A stretch of DNA of 64,000 nucleotides from Chitinophaga niastensis (GTDB lineage Bacteria > Bacteroidota > Bacteroidia > Chitinophagales > Chitinophagaceae), in contig NZ_PYAW01000006.1 in assembly GCF_003014755.1 (NCBI RefSeq), positions 248,001-312,000 of the forward strand. Reading direction: 5' to 3'. The notes below the pieces were generated by a model. The model had not been told where the DNA came from. It did no database searches and worked only from the letters and a program-made list of their open reading frames with translations. The first letter of the stretch is position 1. Each line of letters opens with the position of its first letter. Both the position numbers and the translations under genes were made by a program. Of the stretch, positions 16,144 through 24,855 are shown in pieces.

Positions 16144-16170
16144 AAAACCTGCGCCCGGCGCAGGTTTTTT
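16144..16170 (+). terminator. Terminator after the DJ-1/PfpI gene
   Basis: A GC-rich 10-bp stem (AAAACCTGCG at 16144-16153 and CGCAGGTTTT at 16159-16168, loop CCCGG) runs into a T tract. Confidence 0.85.
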
Positions 16171-16312
16171 GTTTTGGGGGTAATTGGTCCCCTTTTAAGT
16201 TACTTGTCGGGCCTTCACCTATGACCAGGGTCGTTAAAAATATTTTTCCCCGTAGTGTCCAAATGATAACAATTCGTTCGTCTTGTCTGTATTCAATCAT
16301 AAAACCAAGAAA

Positions 16313-16795
16313 ATGAAAAAATCAATTTATCAGTCACAGTTGATGTTCAACATGAACGAACGCTTATTCCTCAATGCGCTGGAAGGTCTTACTGATGATC
16401 AGACCCGGGAACGCCTCAGCGACCACAACAATCCCCTTATCTGGATTGCTACCCATACGGTATGGGCCAGATATAATGCGCTGACATTCCTGGGCCAGCC
16501 AGCTAAAAATCCGTTTGAAGGCATGTTCGAAAAATTTAAAGCCTATGATCCTGCCGATAAGTATCCTACATTGGACGTGGTAAAAGAAGAATGGAAAAAA
16601 GCCAGCACCCTGTTAAAAAGTGCCCTGGAAGCAGTAACAGAAGAACAGCTGGCAGCAGACTCGCCCCTGAAAAGCCCGATCGGCGACTTTACCAATGGCG
16701 GTACTATTGCCTTCCTGGCCCAGCACGAAAGTTATGACATCGGCCAGATAGGCTTCCTGAAAAAATATTATACCAGTAAAGCGATGGCTTATTAA
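16313..16795 (+). CDS. DinB superfamily protein
   Basis: The protein is 160 residues from the ATG at 16313, all-helical in appearance, and fits the DinB/YfiT four-helix-bundle fold: MNERLFLNALEGLTDDQ, NPLIWIATHTVWARYNAL and a C-terminal LAQHESYDIGQIGFLKKYY. Family members often bind a metal through three histidines; the first two are present (THT and QHE) but the third position, normally His in HxxxHxGQ, is Asp here. Members act as thiol-dependent S-transferases or nickel/zinc-binding stress proteins. The frame is open from a TTG at 16283, which I reject as a start. It heads a run of small stress-type genes leading to the sigma factor. Confidence 0.82.
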   Translation: MKKSIYQSQLMFNMNERLFLNALEGLTDDQTRERLSDHNNPLIWIATHTVWARYNALTFLGQPAKNPFEGMFEKFKAYDPADKYPTLDVVKEEWKKASTLLKSALEAVTEEQLAADSPLKSPIGDFTNGGTIAFLAQHESYDIGQIGFLKKYYTSKAMAY

Positions 16796-16902
16796 TCATT
16801 TTTTAAGAAAATGTGTTATCAAAGATAGCTTTCATTGTTGAACGGATGTTGACCAGTATTGATGGTGTTTTTTATTTTATAACAATCTTAAAAAATAATC
16901 AA

Positions 16903-17301
16903 ATGGAAAAGATCAGCGCAAACACAAATGCATTAAACTGGTTTGAAATACCGGTTACAGACACTGCAAGGGCAAAGAAATTTTATGAAACTATCCTGGA
17001 TGTGCAAATGGAATCCCAGGAAATGATGGGTATGGAAATGACTATGTTTCCATACGACATGCAATCTAATTCCGGTAAGGTTTCCGGCGCCCTGGTAAAA
17101 GGAGAAATGCACAAGCCGGGCGCAGACGGACCTGTTATTTACCTCAATGCTAATCCTGCTATTCAAACGGTAGTAGATAAAATTGAAGCTGCAGGAGGTA
17201 AGGTAATTATGCCAAGAACATTGATCAACGAACAGATCGGCTATATGGCCTTTTTTATTGATACGGAGGGTAACCGCCTGGCATTACATGCAGCTAATTA
17301 A
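16903..17301 (+). CDS. VOC (glyoxalase/bleomycin-resistance fold) protein
   Basis: From the ATG at 16903 the 132-residue product begins NALNWFEIPVTDTARAKKFYETIL, the usual first strand-helix of a vicinal-oxygen-chelate half-domain, and continues with DGPVIYLNANPAIQTVVDKIEAAGGKV and a final MAFFIDTEGNRLALHA. The pattern fits a two-module VOC protein of the PhnB/COG3324 group. Substrate is not predictable. An upstream GTG at 16813 would add 30 residues with no counterpart in the family. It lies between DinB and DGPF genes. Confidence 0.84.
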   Translation: MEKISANTNALNWFEIPVTDTARAKKFYETILDVQMESQEMMGMEMTMFPYDMQSNSGKVSGALVKGEMHKPGADGPVIYLNANPAIQTVVDKIEAAGGKVIMPRTLINEQIGYMAFFIDTEGNRLALHAAN

Positions 17302-17328
17302 TTAACTTTAGGAATAATAAATAAAATA

Positions 17329-17682
17329 ATGGCAGAATACCTTTTAATATTTCGTGGTGGAGATGCAGCCCGGGAGGAAGAGCAACAATCACCGGAGAGA
17401 TGGCAGGCACACATGGAAAAATGGATGCAATGGATGGGTGCTTTAACCGAACAGGGAAAATTTGTAGGAGCGCAGCCGCTGAAAGTAGCCGGCAGAGTTG
17501 TAACAGGAACCGGAAAAGTGGTTACTGACGGACCTTTTGTAGAAGGAAAAGAAATGGTAGGCGGCTACCTGATATGCAAAGCAGAAAGCCTTGAAGAAGC
17601 GGTGGAGATATCCAAAGGATGTCCGGTACTGGAACATGATGGCATTGTGGAAGTAAGGGAAATTAATAGCCTGGCTCATTAA
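17329..17682 (+). CDS. DGPF/YciI-domain protein (ECF42 sigma partner)
   Basis: This 117-residue ferredoxin-like protein has the diagnostic DGPFVEGKEMVGGYLI segment near residues 69-84, with EYLLIFRGGD at the start and LEEAVEISKGCPVLEHDGIVEVREI at the end. YCII-related DGPF proteins are the typical genomic partner of ECF42-type sigma factors, and one lies 575 bases downstream. In other bacteria DGPF genes are targets of that sigma factor; the reaction they perform is unknown. A very long hairpin follows the stop codon, before the SRPBCC gene. Confidence 0.88.
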   Translation: MAEYLLIFRGGDAAREEEQQSPERWQAHMEKWMQWMGALTEQGKFVGAQPLKVAGRVVTGTGKVVTDGPFVEGKEMVGGYLICKAESLEEAVEISKGCPVLEHDGIVEVREINSLAH

Positions 17683-17708
17683 ATGTAATCGATGTTACAG
17701 GCATTACC

Positions 17709-17751
17709 GATATTAAAATTGCATAGTACCCTACTATGCAATTTTAATATC
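17709..17751 (+). repeat. 20-bp perfect hairpin between DGPF and SRPBCC genes
   Basis: Bases 17709-17728 and 17732-17751 are exact reverse complements with a CCC loop, and the stem can be extended outward (TACC at 17705-17708 with GGTA at 17753-17756, bulged). There is no T tract after it, so it is not a standard terminator. It could be an attenuator, an mRNA-processing or stability element, or the mark of a small mobile repeat. It is the longest perfect stem I found in the window. Confidence 0.8.
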
Positions 17752-17822
17752 AGGTACCTGCATTTAATATAACGATGATCCAAAGCAAGCACAAATAATG
17801 ATGGCAAAAGATTAAAATACAA

Positions 17823-18260
17823 ATGGTTGATATCTCAACAATAATAGTCATCAACAAGCCGTTGGCCATGGTAGCAGCTTATGCTGCCAATCCTGATAAC
17901 GCCCCCGAATGGTATCAGAACATAAAATCTGTTGAATGGAAAACAGTAAAACCGATGAAAGTTGGTTCGCAAATGGCTTTTGTGGCACATTTCCTGGGTA
18001 AAAAACTGGAATATGTGTATGAAGTAGTGGCTTATCTGCCCAATGAAACACTGGTGATGCAGACTGCCCAGGGGCCTTTTCCTATGCAAACGAGGTATTC
18101 CTGGACCGCTGTTGACGACTACACCACCAAAATGGTTTTACGAAACACGGGAAGCCCTTCCGGGTTCTCAAAATTGTTTGCACCGTTTATGTCAATGGCG
18201 ATGAGAGCTGCCAATAAAAAAGATTTGAAAAAGATTAAATCAATCCTGGAGAGCCATTGA
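17823..18260 (+). CDS. SRPBCC family protein
   Basis: The 145-residue product fits the START/SRPBCC helix-grip fold: an N-terminal strand (ISTIIVINKPLAMVAAYAANPDNAPEWYQNI) followed by VEWKT, a run of beta strands including VGSQMAFVAHFLGKK, LEYVYEVVAYLPNETLVMQT, and a long final helix. Proteins of this fold bind hydrophobic ligands in a central cavity; no enzymatic residue can be named. The stop codon overlaps the start of the sigma-factor gene, so the two should be translationally coupled. Confidence 0.82.
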   Translation: MVDISTIIVINKPLAMVAAYAANPDNAPEWYQNIKSVEWKTVKPMKVGSQMAFVAHFLGKKLEYVYEVVAYLPNETLVMQTAQGPFPMQTRYSWTAVDDYTTKMVLRNTGSPSGFSKLFAPFMSMAMRAANKKDLKKIKSILESH

Positions 18261-19534
18261 ACGCATCGTTTACCATCAGCAAACTGACAGATCAACTTTT
18301 CAGGCATGAAGCCGGAAAGATGGTTGCTTTATTGACAAAAATTTTCGGGACAGAGAATTTAGATATATCAGAAGATGTGGTACAGGACACCTTTATTAAC
18401 GCCATGCAGGTATGGCCATTAAAAGGAGTGCCAGATAATCCTTCCGGCTGGTTATTCAGGGTCGCAAAAAACAAGGCCATTGATGTATTGCGCAGGAATA
18501 AGTTTTCGAGGCAGATCGATTTTAATGATCCTGAAAGGACCTTGCTGCAATCGGAATATACACTGACCGCAGCAGTAGAAAAACTATGGCGCGATGATGA
18601 AATACAAGATGATCTGTTAAGGATGATGTTTGCCTGTTGCCATCCTGATATTGCGGAAGAAAACCAGATCACATTAATATTAAAAACACTTTGCGGATTT
18701 TCTACCAGCGAAATTGCCAAAGCTTTTCTTACCTCAGAAGATACTGTTTCCAAAAGATTATACCGCACAAAAAACTTTTTCAGGGAAAAGAAAATCAAAC
18801 CGGAATTTCCTGCGCCTGCACAATTGAAATATAGCATAGAAGCAGTTTTGAAGGCCATTTACTTGATATTTAATGAGGGATATAATGCTACCCATGCCAA
18901 TGATCTGATCCGGAAAGATCTGCTGGATCAGGCGATGTACCTGTGTAAATTACTGGCAGAAAATGCCAACACCCGGTTGCCGGAAGTATTTGCAGCTATG
19001 GCTTTGATGTGTTTTCATTCCTCCCGGATCAACGGTCGTATTAACGAACAGGGGGAGATCGTTTTGCTTGCACAGCAGGATCGCAGTAAATGGAATCGTC
19101 AGCTGATTGAAGAAGGGAATGCCTTTATGAACAAAGCTGCATATGGCGATGTCATCAGCAGTTACCATATAGAAGCTGCCATTGCGTACGAGCATTGTAT
19201 TGCCGAAACCTTTGAGCAAACCAACTGGCAAAATATCCTGGCTTATTACGACATGCTCGTTGCTGTTCATCCGAATGCTGTTGTTATGCTGCATCGTCTT
19301 ACGGTTATCTATAAAGTTTTTGGCGCCGCCAAAACGCTGGAAGAGATGGACGCTGCGGTGTATAAAAAAGACTGGGAGAAAAACTATCTGTATTATGCTT
19401 TATTGGGAGATATTTATGCAAAAACGGCTCCCGAAAGATCGAAGGAATATTATCAGATCGCTTTTAACATGACACAATCATCTGCAGAAAAAAATCTGCT
19501 GCAGAAAAAAATGAATGACAGGGGCGGGATATAG
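18257..19534 (+). CDS. ECF42-type RNA polymerase sigma factor with C-terminal extension
   Basis: The N-terminal 170 residues contain sigma region 2 (FRHEAGKMVALLTKIFG, EDVVQDTFINAMQVWP, NPSGWLFRVAKNKAIDVLRR) and region 4 (LILKTLCGFSTSEIAKAFL, DTVSKRLYRTKNF). The remaining 250 residues form the helical, TPR-like extension typical of ECF42 (DUF6596) sigma factors, including YLIFNEGYNATH, ALMCFHSSRI and LYYALLGDIYAKTAPERSKEYY. Such sigma factors work without a membrane anti-sigma factor and control DGPF genes. The start codon is TTG, overlapping the SRPBCC stop (TTGA); the next ATG would delete part of region 2, so coupling from the upstream gene is likely. Confidence 0.88.
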   Translation: MNASFTISKLTDQLFRHEAGKMVALLTKIFGTENLDISEDVVQDTFINAMQVWPLKGVPDNPSGWLFRVAKNKAIDVLRRNKFSRQIDFNDPERTLLQSEYTLTAAVEKLWRDDEIQDDLLRMMFACCHPDIAEENQITLILKTLCGFSTSEIAKAFLTSEDTVSKRLYRTKNFFREKKIKPEFPAPAQLKYSIEAVLKAIYLIFNEGYNATHANDLIRKDLLDQAMYLCKLLAENANTRLPEVFAAMALMCFHSSRINGRINEQGEIVLLAQQDRSKWNRQLIEEGNAFMNKAAYGDVISSYHIEAAIAYEHCIAETFEQTNWQNILAYYDMLVAVHPNAVVMLHRLTVIYKVFGAAKTLEEMDAAVYKKDWEKNYLYYALLGDIYAKTAPERSKEYYQIAFNMTQSSAEKNLLQKKMNDRGGI

Positions 19535-19586
19535 GTGAAAATATAACAGCAGATCAAAACATCATTATGCTTTGATCTGCTGCTGA

Positions 19587-20786
19587 TTACTTTGATAGTT
19601 CTCTCACTGCCTGAATCAATAGATCTGCCTCCATAATAGTATTATAATAATGTGGTGATACCCGGATAGCCCAATCCACCTGCTTTTCATCAAAATCTAA
19701 AACGGCAAAATTCCGGTAGCTGGTTACCACATTTATTTTCTTTTCTAAAAGATATTTTTTAATCTGTTCAGGTGCCGCTCCTTTTAAATGGAAGGTTACC
19801 AGTCCGCCTAAATCCGGGCCTTTATCGCAGATGGTAATGCCATCAATTTTTTGCAGTGCTGTTCTGAGATAGCCGGCTAAATATTTCACCTGTTTTTCTA
19901 TTTTGATAGCATCAATTTGCAGATAATAATCAATGGCAGCAGCTGTTCCCAATAAAAGGGCATAAGCAAACTCCCAATCTTCAAAGCGGGTGGCATCTTT
20001 TCTTGGGATATATTTATTATCCGCTACCCAATCTGCTCCCCGCATATCAATAAACAACGGTTCATATCCCTCTTCCAGCATTTTATCAGATACATAAAGG
20101 AAACCTGCACCTCTCGGGCCTCTCAGAAATTTCCTGGAAGTAATGCTCATAAAATCACATTTCAGTTGCTGTACATCCAGCGGCAACTGGCCGGCAGATT
20201 GGCAGGCGTCAATGAGGTAAATTGTTTTATACTTTTCGCATAAGGTCCCGATTTCCGCCACCGGCTGAATAAGTCCGGAGTTAGTAGGGATGTGGGTGAC
20301 AGCTACCAGTTTGGGCTTGTATTGAATGAGGCATCTTTCAAGGTCCGCAAGATCAACACCACCGCTGCTATGACTGGCTGCCCGCACTAGTTTTACGCCA
20401 AATCTTTTTTCAAAAACCAGGTAAGTGATCTGGTTAGAAATATAATCTTCATTGGTAGTGAGAATGACATCACCCGCTTTAAAAAGGATAGACGAAATAG
20501 CCCGGTCAAACGCATCCGTTGCATTGGCTGTAAAAGCAATATTTGTTGGTTTGCAGTTCAACATTTTTGCGGCAGCGTGATAAAAGGCTTTTATTTCAGG
20601 CGCCCTGAGGTTCGAAGCTTCGTAGCCACCAATTTCAGCTTCCAGTGTAAGATGGTTGATGATAGCTGCTGTCACCGGCTTAGGCATTAAACCCGCGCCT
20701 GCATTATTCAGATGAGTAACATGCGCACACCCGGTTGTATCATTTCTAAAAAAATCGATCTCATTGTCAGAGAAAACATGTTCCAT
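19587..20786 (-). CDS. Class V aminotransferase-fold PLP enzyme
   Basis: The 399-residue protein has the fold-type I features of class V enzymes: the N-terminal LNNAGAGLMPKPV, a Schiff-base Lys219 in SITSRKFLRGPRGAGF, and Asp193 in LIDACQSAGQ that contacts the PLP ring nitrogen. The RKFLRGPRG context resembles hercynylcysteine sulfoxide lyase (EgtE) and isopenicillin-N-epimerase-like proteins rather than the NifS cysteine desulfurases, since there is no catalytic Cys loop. No ergothioneine genes lie nearby, so the substrate is open. It is convergent with the sigma-factor gene and divergent from the efflux operon. Confidence 0.82.
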   Translation of the reverse strand: MEHVFSDNEIDFFRNDTTGCAHVTHLNNAGAGLMPKPVTAAIINHLTLEAEIGGYEASNLRAPEIKAFYHAAAKMLNCKPTNIAFTANATDAFDRAISSILFKAGDVILTTNEDYISNQITYLVFEKRFGVKLVRAASHSSGGVDLADLERCLIQYKPKLVAVTHIPTNSGLIQPVAEIGTLCEKYKTIYLIDACQSAGQLPLDVQQLKCDFMSITSRKFLRGPRGAGFLYVSDKMLEEGYEPLFIDMRGADWVADNKYIPRKDATRFEDWEFAYALLLGTAAAIDYYLQIDAIKIEKQVKYLAGYLRTALQKIDGITICDKGPDLGGLVTFHLKGAAPEQIKKYLLEKKINVVTSYRNFAVLDFDEKQVDWAIRVSPHYYNTIMEADLLIQAVRELSK

Positions 20787-21146
20787 ATTTATTATTTTTT
20801 CTTATTAAAGATTGAATTATTTCTCTACACAAAACTAAATTATCTTTGCATGGGTAGAAATGTGCAGCATTAAACAATTTGAAGGAGCCTAAACTTTTCA
20901 AGCTCCGGATTGAACCGCTATCAAAGAAAAACCCTTTGATAGTTCATACAGAAAAACAACTACTTAATCAGCGATAGGTATCACCTTTACTGGTCATAAA
21001 TAATGAAAGCCGCTTTTATAACGGTTTTTTTATGCACTTACTTCAACCCTGAAAACTTACACTTCGCATTTCATTTTCTACGCTTCCCCCGGATTTATTT
21101 TTTTTAGCGATGCACAATTTCCAGTTTTACAGTCAAATGTTAAACT
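20787..21146. other. 360-base divergent regulatory region upstream of efflux operon
   Basis: No gene is seen. A TATCTTTG element at 20841-20848 fits a -7 box on the plus strand and would give a leader of about 290 bases for the TolC gene. The leader contains a GGAGC/GCTCC stem (20884-20905) and a second, 9-bp hairpin at 20918-20942. Confidence 0.35.
20918..20942 (+). promoter_or_regulatory. Leader hairpin upstream of TolC-type gene
   Basis: CTATCAAAG (20918-20926) pairs exactly with CTTTGATAG (20934-20942) across a seven-base AC-rich loop. It could be an operator for the LytTR regulator of this operon or an RNA structure in the long leader. Nothing in the sequence decides between these. Confidence 0.4.
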
Positions 21147-22490
21147 ATGCGGGGCATTATGCTATTCATATTGATTTGTACCGTATCCACATCAAAAGCC
21201 CAGGTTGTTTTTACGTCGCTGGATGCCTGTATCAGGTACGCCTGGCAGCATAATCCGGATGTGGCTATTGCCCGGCAGCAGGTAGCTATACAGGAAAATA
21301 ATTTACAACGGGCCTGGTACCAGATATTACCGCAGCTCAACGCGTATAGCACACTGGAATATAATTTTACATTGCAAACCCAGTTATTACCGGGCGAAAT
21401 ATTTAACCAACCAAAGGGAACGCTGATCCCTGTACAATTTGGTACCCGATATAACCTGGCTGCCATTGGAGAAGCCAGCATGCCGCTGGTAAGTCCGGGA
21501 AAATGGAAGGAGGTAAATGTAGCCCGTGTTAAAGAACAATATGCCGGCATGGAACTACAACATCAGCAACAGCAAATGGAACAGCAGCTCACGGTGGCGT
21601 ATTACCAGTCGTTGCTGGCATATAAAAGCTATACTATTGCACAGGAGCAACAATCGCTGGCCGACAGCCTTCATGCTGTTGTTAGCAGGCGTTACAACCA
21701 GGGATTGGTATCGCCGGTAGAACAGCAAGAGGTGAAACAGCTGGCCATCAATGCACTGATTACACAACAGGAGCAATGGTCAGTATGGCAACAGCGCCTG
21801 AATGATCTCCGCCTCATCTTACAGGTATCACCTGCTGACAGCCTTGTGATACAGGATACTTTATCCACCACCGGGTTGCCTGTTTCAAGAGAAGATTGGA
21901 AAGCAGGCAATGTAGCCGCTATTAAAGTGCAGCAATTAAACCAGGCGGTGAACTATGCTCAATGGCAACAAAGACGTGCCCGCAATTTACCGGAGCTGAG
22001 TGCTTACGCCAGGTATGGCAAAATTGCCCAAAGAAATTCGTTTGATTTTACGGCAAAAGATGCTACCTGGTTTGGATTGGGAGTAGTGGGGCTCCGGCTG
22101 GATATTCCCATTTTTGCGCCGGCCCGCCAAAAATCTGATGTGAAAGAAGCACAGCTGCAGTATGAAATGAGCCTTGTAGCAGGATCGCAAACTGCATTAA
22201 AAGAAGAAATACAATGGAATAACTGGTATGAACAATATATCCGCTGCCTGCAAAGTTTGCCTCATGCGCGGGAATCAATGGCATTGGCCACCGACAACTA
22301 CCACAAAACATTATTGCAGTTTGATAGCGGTATCATAGGCGTTGAAAAAGCCATTGAGCGCTACAAAGATGCACTACAGGCGCAGTGGCAGGCCCAGCAA
22401 ATATTAATTCAGTTATACCAGACAGCCATTTTACTTAAAAGTGAAACAGCTGATCATTCCCTTTCACTTATAACGAATGCTAACCAATGA
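21147..22490 (+). CDS. TolC-family outer membrane efflux protein
   Basis: A signal peptide (RGIMLFILICTVSTSKAQ) leads into two OEP repeats rich in long helices; the first starts SLDACIRYAWQHNPDVAIARQQV and ends near EQQSLADSLHAVVSRRYNQGLVSPVEQQEVK, the second covers the C-terminal half with DNYHKTLLQFDSGIIGVEKAIERYKDALQAQ. At 447 residues it is the usual size of TolC-type trimeric outer membrane channels. It is the first gene of a six-gene operon and overlaps the adaptor gene by four bases (ATGA), so it should assemble with that adaptor and the ABC pump behind it. Confidence 0.88.
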   Translation: MRGIMLFILICTVSTSKAQVVFTSLDACIRYAWQHNPDVAIARQQVAIQENNLQRAWYQILPQLNAYSTLEYNFTLQTQLLPGEIFNQPKGTLIPVQFGTRYNLAAIGEASMPLVSPGKWKEVNVARVKEQYAGMELQHQQQQMEQQLTVAYYQSLLAYKSYTIAQEQQSLADSLHAVVSRRYNQGLVSPVEQQEVKQLAINALITQQEQWSVWQQRLNDLRLILQVSPADSLVIQDTLSTTGLPVSREDWKAGNVAAIKVQQLNQAVNYAQWQQRRARNLPELSAYARYGKIAQRNSFDFTAKDATWFGLGVVGLRLDIPIFAPARQKSDVKEAQLQYEMSLVAGSQTALKEEIQWNNWYEQYIRCLQSLPHARESMALATDNYHKTLLQFDSGIIGVEKAIERYKDALQAQWQAQQILIQLYQTAILLKSETADHSLSLITNANQ

Positions 22491-23581
22491 AAAAAACATT
22501 TGGTATACTCCCCGGTATCATCTTATTATGCTTTGCCTGCAAACCGGCCGCTGAGCATCATCCTTACAGGAAAGATATTATTGACGCCGTATATGCGTCA
22601 GGGTATTTAATTCCCGAAAATGAATACCGGGTATATGCACAAACGAACGGGGTGATTGTAGCAAAAATGGTACAGGAAGGAGATACGGTGAATGCCGGTC
22701 AGTTGCTGTACCGCATCCAATCGGCTGTGGCGGCAGCGCGGCAGGCAGCCACCACGGCTGCTTACAATAACGCAACGCTGAATGCCGGTCCGCAAAGTGC
22801 TGTGCTGAAAGAACTGGAGCAGGCCGTTAAAACAGCCACCATGCAGCGCTACAACGATTCGGTAAACTTTGTCCGGTACGAAAACCTCTTAAATCAAAAA
22901 GCCATTGCAAAGATTGATTATGACCATGTACGGCTGCAGTACCTGTCTTCACAAAACGACTATGAAGCCAAACAGCAAAGGCTCATCCAGCAACAACAAC
23001 AAACCCGGCTACTGGTAAAAGATGCACAAAGCAAACAGGCAGATGCTGTTGAGCAGCTGCAACAGACTGCTGTTCGCAGCTCCATCCAGGGGCGCGTGTT
23101 TGAACTATTGAAACAACCCGGCGAAGTGGTTATGCAAAATGAATGGATCGCTACCATGGGGAAAGCAGGCGCACTATACGCGCAATTATGGCTGGATGAA
23201 AATGATTTTTCCAGGGTCCGTACAGGGCAGTTGTTATGGATGAAAATAGATGCTTTCCCTGGTAAAACATACAAGGCACAGGTAAGCCGTATTTATCTGG
23301 TTATTCAGCGCGATAAACAATCTTTCCGTGTAGATGCCCGCATACTGGACACAATGCCGGAGCAGGTAGCCTATGGCGCACTGGAAGCAAATATTGTTAT
23401 TCAAAAACGGGAGCGGGGAATGGTTATTCCTAAAGCCTGGTTATCCGGACCAGATTCGGTGTTCGTAAAAACAAATGGTAAGAAAACAAAGATCGCGGTG
23501 GTAAAAGGTATTGAAACAATGGATGAAGTAGAAATACGCAGCGGCTTAAATGATAACTCGGTAATCCTTCCCGGCAGCTAA
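22487..23581 (+). CDS. HlyD/MacA-type membrane fusion protein (adaptor), lipoprotein-like
   Basis: The protein begins with a signal that reads like a lipoprotein leader (IILLCFACKP, Cys18). After it comes the biotinyl-lipoyl-like half motif TNGVIVAKMVQEGDTVNAGQLLYRI, a coiled-coil hairpin rich in Gln and Ala (about 80-190), the second lipoyl half QGRVFELLKQPGEVVMQNEW, and a beta-barrel domain. This is the periplasmic adaptor that connects the ABC permease to the TolC-type channel. It lies between these partners and overlaps the first gene by four bases. Confidence 0.87.
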   Translation: MKKTFGILPGIILLCFACKPAAEHHPYRKDIIDAVYASGYLIPENEYRVYAQTNGVIVAKMVQEGDTVNAGQLLYRIQSAVAAARQAATTAAYNNATLNAGPQSAVLKELEQAVKTATMQRYNDSVNFVRYENLLNQKAIAKIDYDHVRLQYLSSQNDYEAKQQRLIQQQQQTRLLVKDAQSKQADAVEQLQQTAVRSSIQGRVFELLKQPGEVVMQNEWIATMGKAGALYAQLWLDENDFSRVRTGQLLWMKIDAFPGKTYKAQVSRIYLVIQRDKQSFRVDARILDTMPEQVAYGALEANIVIQKRERGMVIPKAWLSGPDSVFVKTNGKKTKIAVVKGIETMDEVEIRSGLNDNSVILPGS

Positions 23582-23587
23582 TTTCAT

Positions 23588-24844
23588 ATGCTACAGTCAG
23601 TAAATATACTCATTGCTAAAAGACACCTGCTTTCTAAAAAGAAGCAAACGATGATCGCTATACTGGGAGTTACTTTTGGTATTTCCATGTTCATTATCAT
23701 GAGTGGGGTAATGGATGGCACCAACCAGCTGCTGGAAGATACCCAGTTTAAAACCACCCCGCACATTCGCCTGTATAATGAGTCAAAAGCTATCCGCCCA
23801 CCGGTGTTGTCGGTGGTATATGATTCGTTGCACACCTTGTTGTCAGTAGCGCATCAGCGCCCCCGCGCGGCACAGGAAAAGATCCGGCAGGCTGCTGCTA
23901 TCATGGAATCGCTCAGGCAACTGCCGGAGGTAAAAGGCATCACTGCACATGTCACTTCGTCTGTTGTTTTTAATTATGGGGCAACAAAAATAAGCGGTAC
24001 CCTGAGTGGTGTGAACATCCGGGATGAAGATCATCTCTTTGGTATCCATACAAAAATGAAAAGCGGTAATATGGACGACCTGCTGCGTACATCCAATGGA
24101 GTGATCATGGGGAAAGGACTGGCAGAAAAGATGAACCTGCATACCGGTGACCACATCACGGTAACTTCGCCCGACGGGGCATTCCTGAACCTTAAAGTCA
24201 CCGGCATTTTCAGTTTGGGCATGGGGAATATTGACAATGTAAAAAGTTATGTCAACTTTAACTCCGCTCAGCAAATGCTGAGAAAAGATGCTGCATACAT
24301 TACGGAAATAGTAGTGCAGTTATATGAACCTGATAAAGCCAGCATATTGGCGCCGGTAATGCAGCAACGATATGGCTGTATAGTAGAAGACTGGGAAACC
24401 GCTAACCAAACCCTGATGGCGGGCAATAAGATCCGGAGTATGATGAAATATGTTGTTTCCTTTACCTTATTGACGGTAGCAGGATTCGGTATTTACAATA
24501 TCATGAACATGACTATCCTGAATAAAATGAAGGATATCGCTATCATGAAAGCCACCGGTTTTTCCGGTAAGGATGTAAAACGCATCTTCCTGTTCCAGTC
24601 GCTTGCAGTAGGTATTATAGGCGCCATCCTGGGACTGTCGCTGGGTTGGCTCATCTGTAGCTGGATGGTGCGTATGCCCTTTAATGGCGGCGAATACATG
24701 GATATCACACACCTCCCGGTAGCATTTAAACCATCTGCCTATATCACAGGCCTGGTATTCGGGGTGATCACTACTTTCCTGGCAGCCTGGTTCCCGTCAA
24801 AGCGCGCATCAAAAATAGACCCGGTAGAAATATTAAGGGGATAA
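23588..24844 (+). CDS. MacB-type ABC transporter permease
   Basis: The 418-residue protein shows the MacB/FtsX layout: one N-terminal membrane helix (MIAILGVTFGISMFIIMSG), a large periplasmic domain (about 55-280), then three C-terminal helices including YVVSFTLLTVAGFGIYNIMNM, SLAVGIIGAILGLSLGWLIC and ITGLVFGVITTFLAAWFPS, with the conserved EILRG tail. Such permeases use ATP hydrolysis for mechanotransmission and push periplasmic substrates through the adaptor and TolC-type channel rather than transporting from the cytoplasm. The ATPase is encoded next. Confidence 0.88.
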   Translation: MLQSVNILIAKRHLLSKKKQTMIAILGVTFGISMFIIMSGVMDGTNQLLEDTQFKTTPHIRLYNESKAIRPPVLSVVYDSLHTLLSVAHQRPRAAQEKIRQAAAIMESLRQLPEVKGITAHVTSSVVFNYGATKISGTLSGVNIRDEDHLFGIHTKMKSGNMDDLLRTSNGVIMGKGLAEKMNLHTGDHITVTSPDGAFLNLKVTGIFSLGMGNIDNVKSYVNFNSAQQMLRKDAAYITEIVVQLYEPDKASILAPVMQQRYGCIVEDWETANQTLMAGNKIRSMMKYVVSFTLLTVAGFGIYNIMNMTILNKMKDIAIMKATGFSGKDVKRIFLFQSLAVGIIGAILGLSLGWLICSWMVRMPFNGGEYMDITHLPVAFKPSAYITGLVFGVITTFLAAWFPSKRASKIDPVEILRG

Positions 24845-24855
24845 ACTTTATTTGC

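Noticed and set aside
18292..18858. A 188-codon frame antisense to the sigma factor
   Set aside because: It shadows conserved sigma regions 2 and 4 and has no domain of its own.
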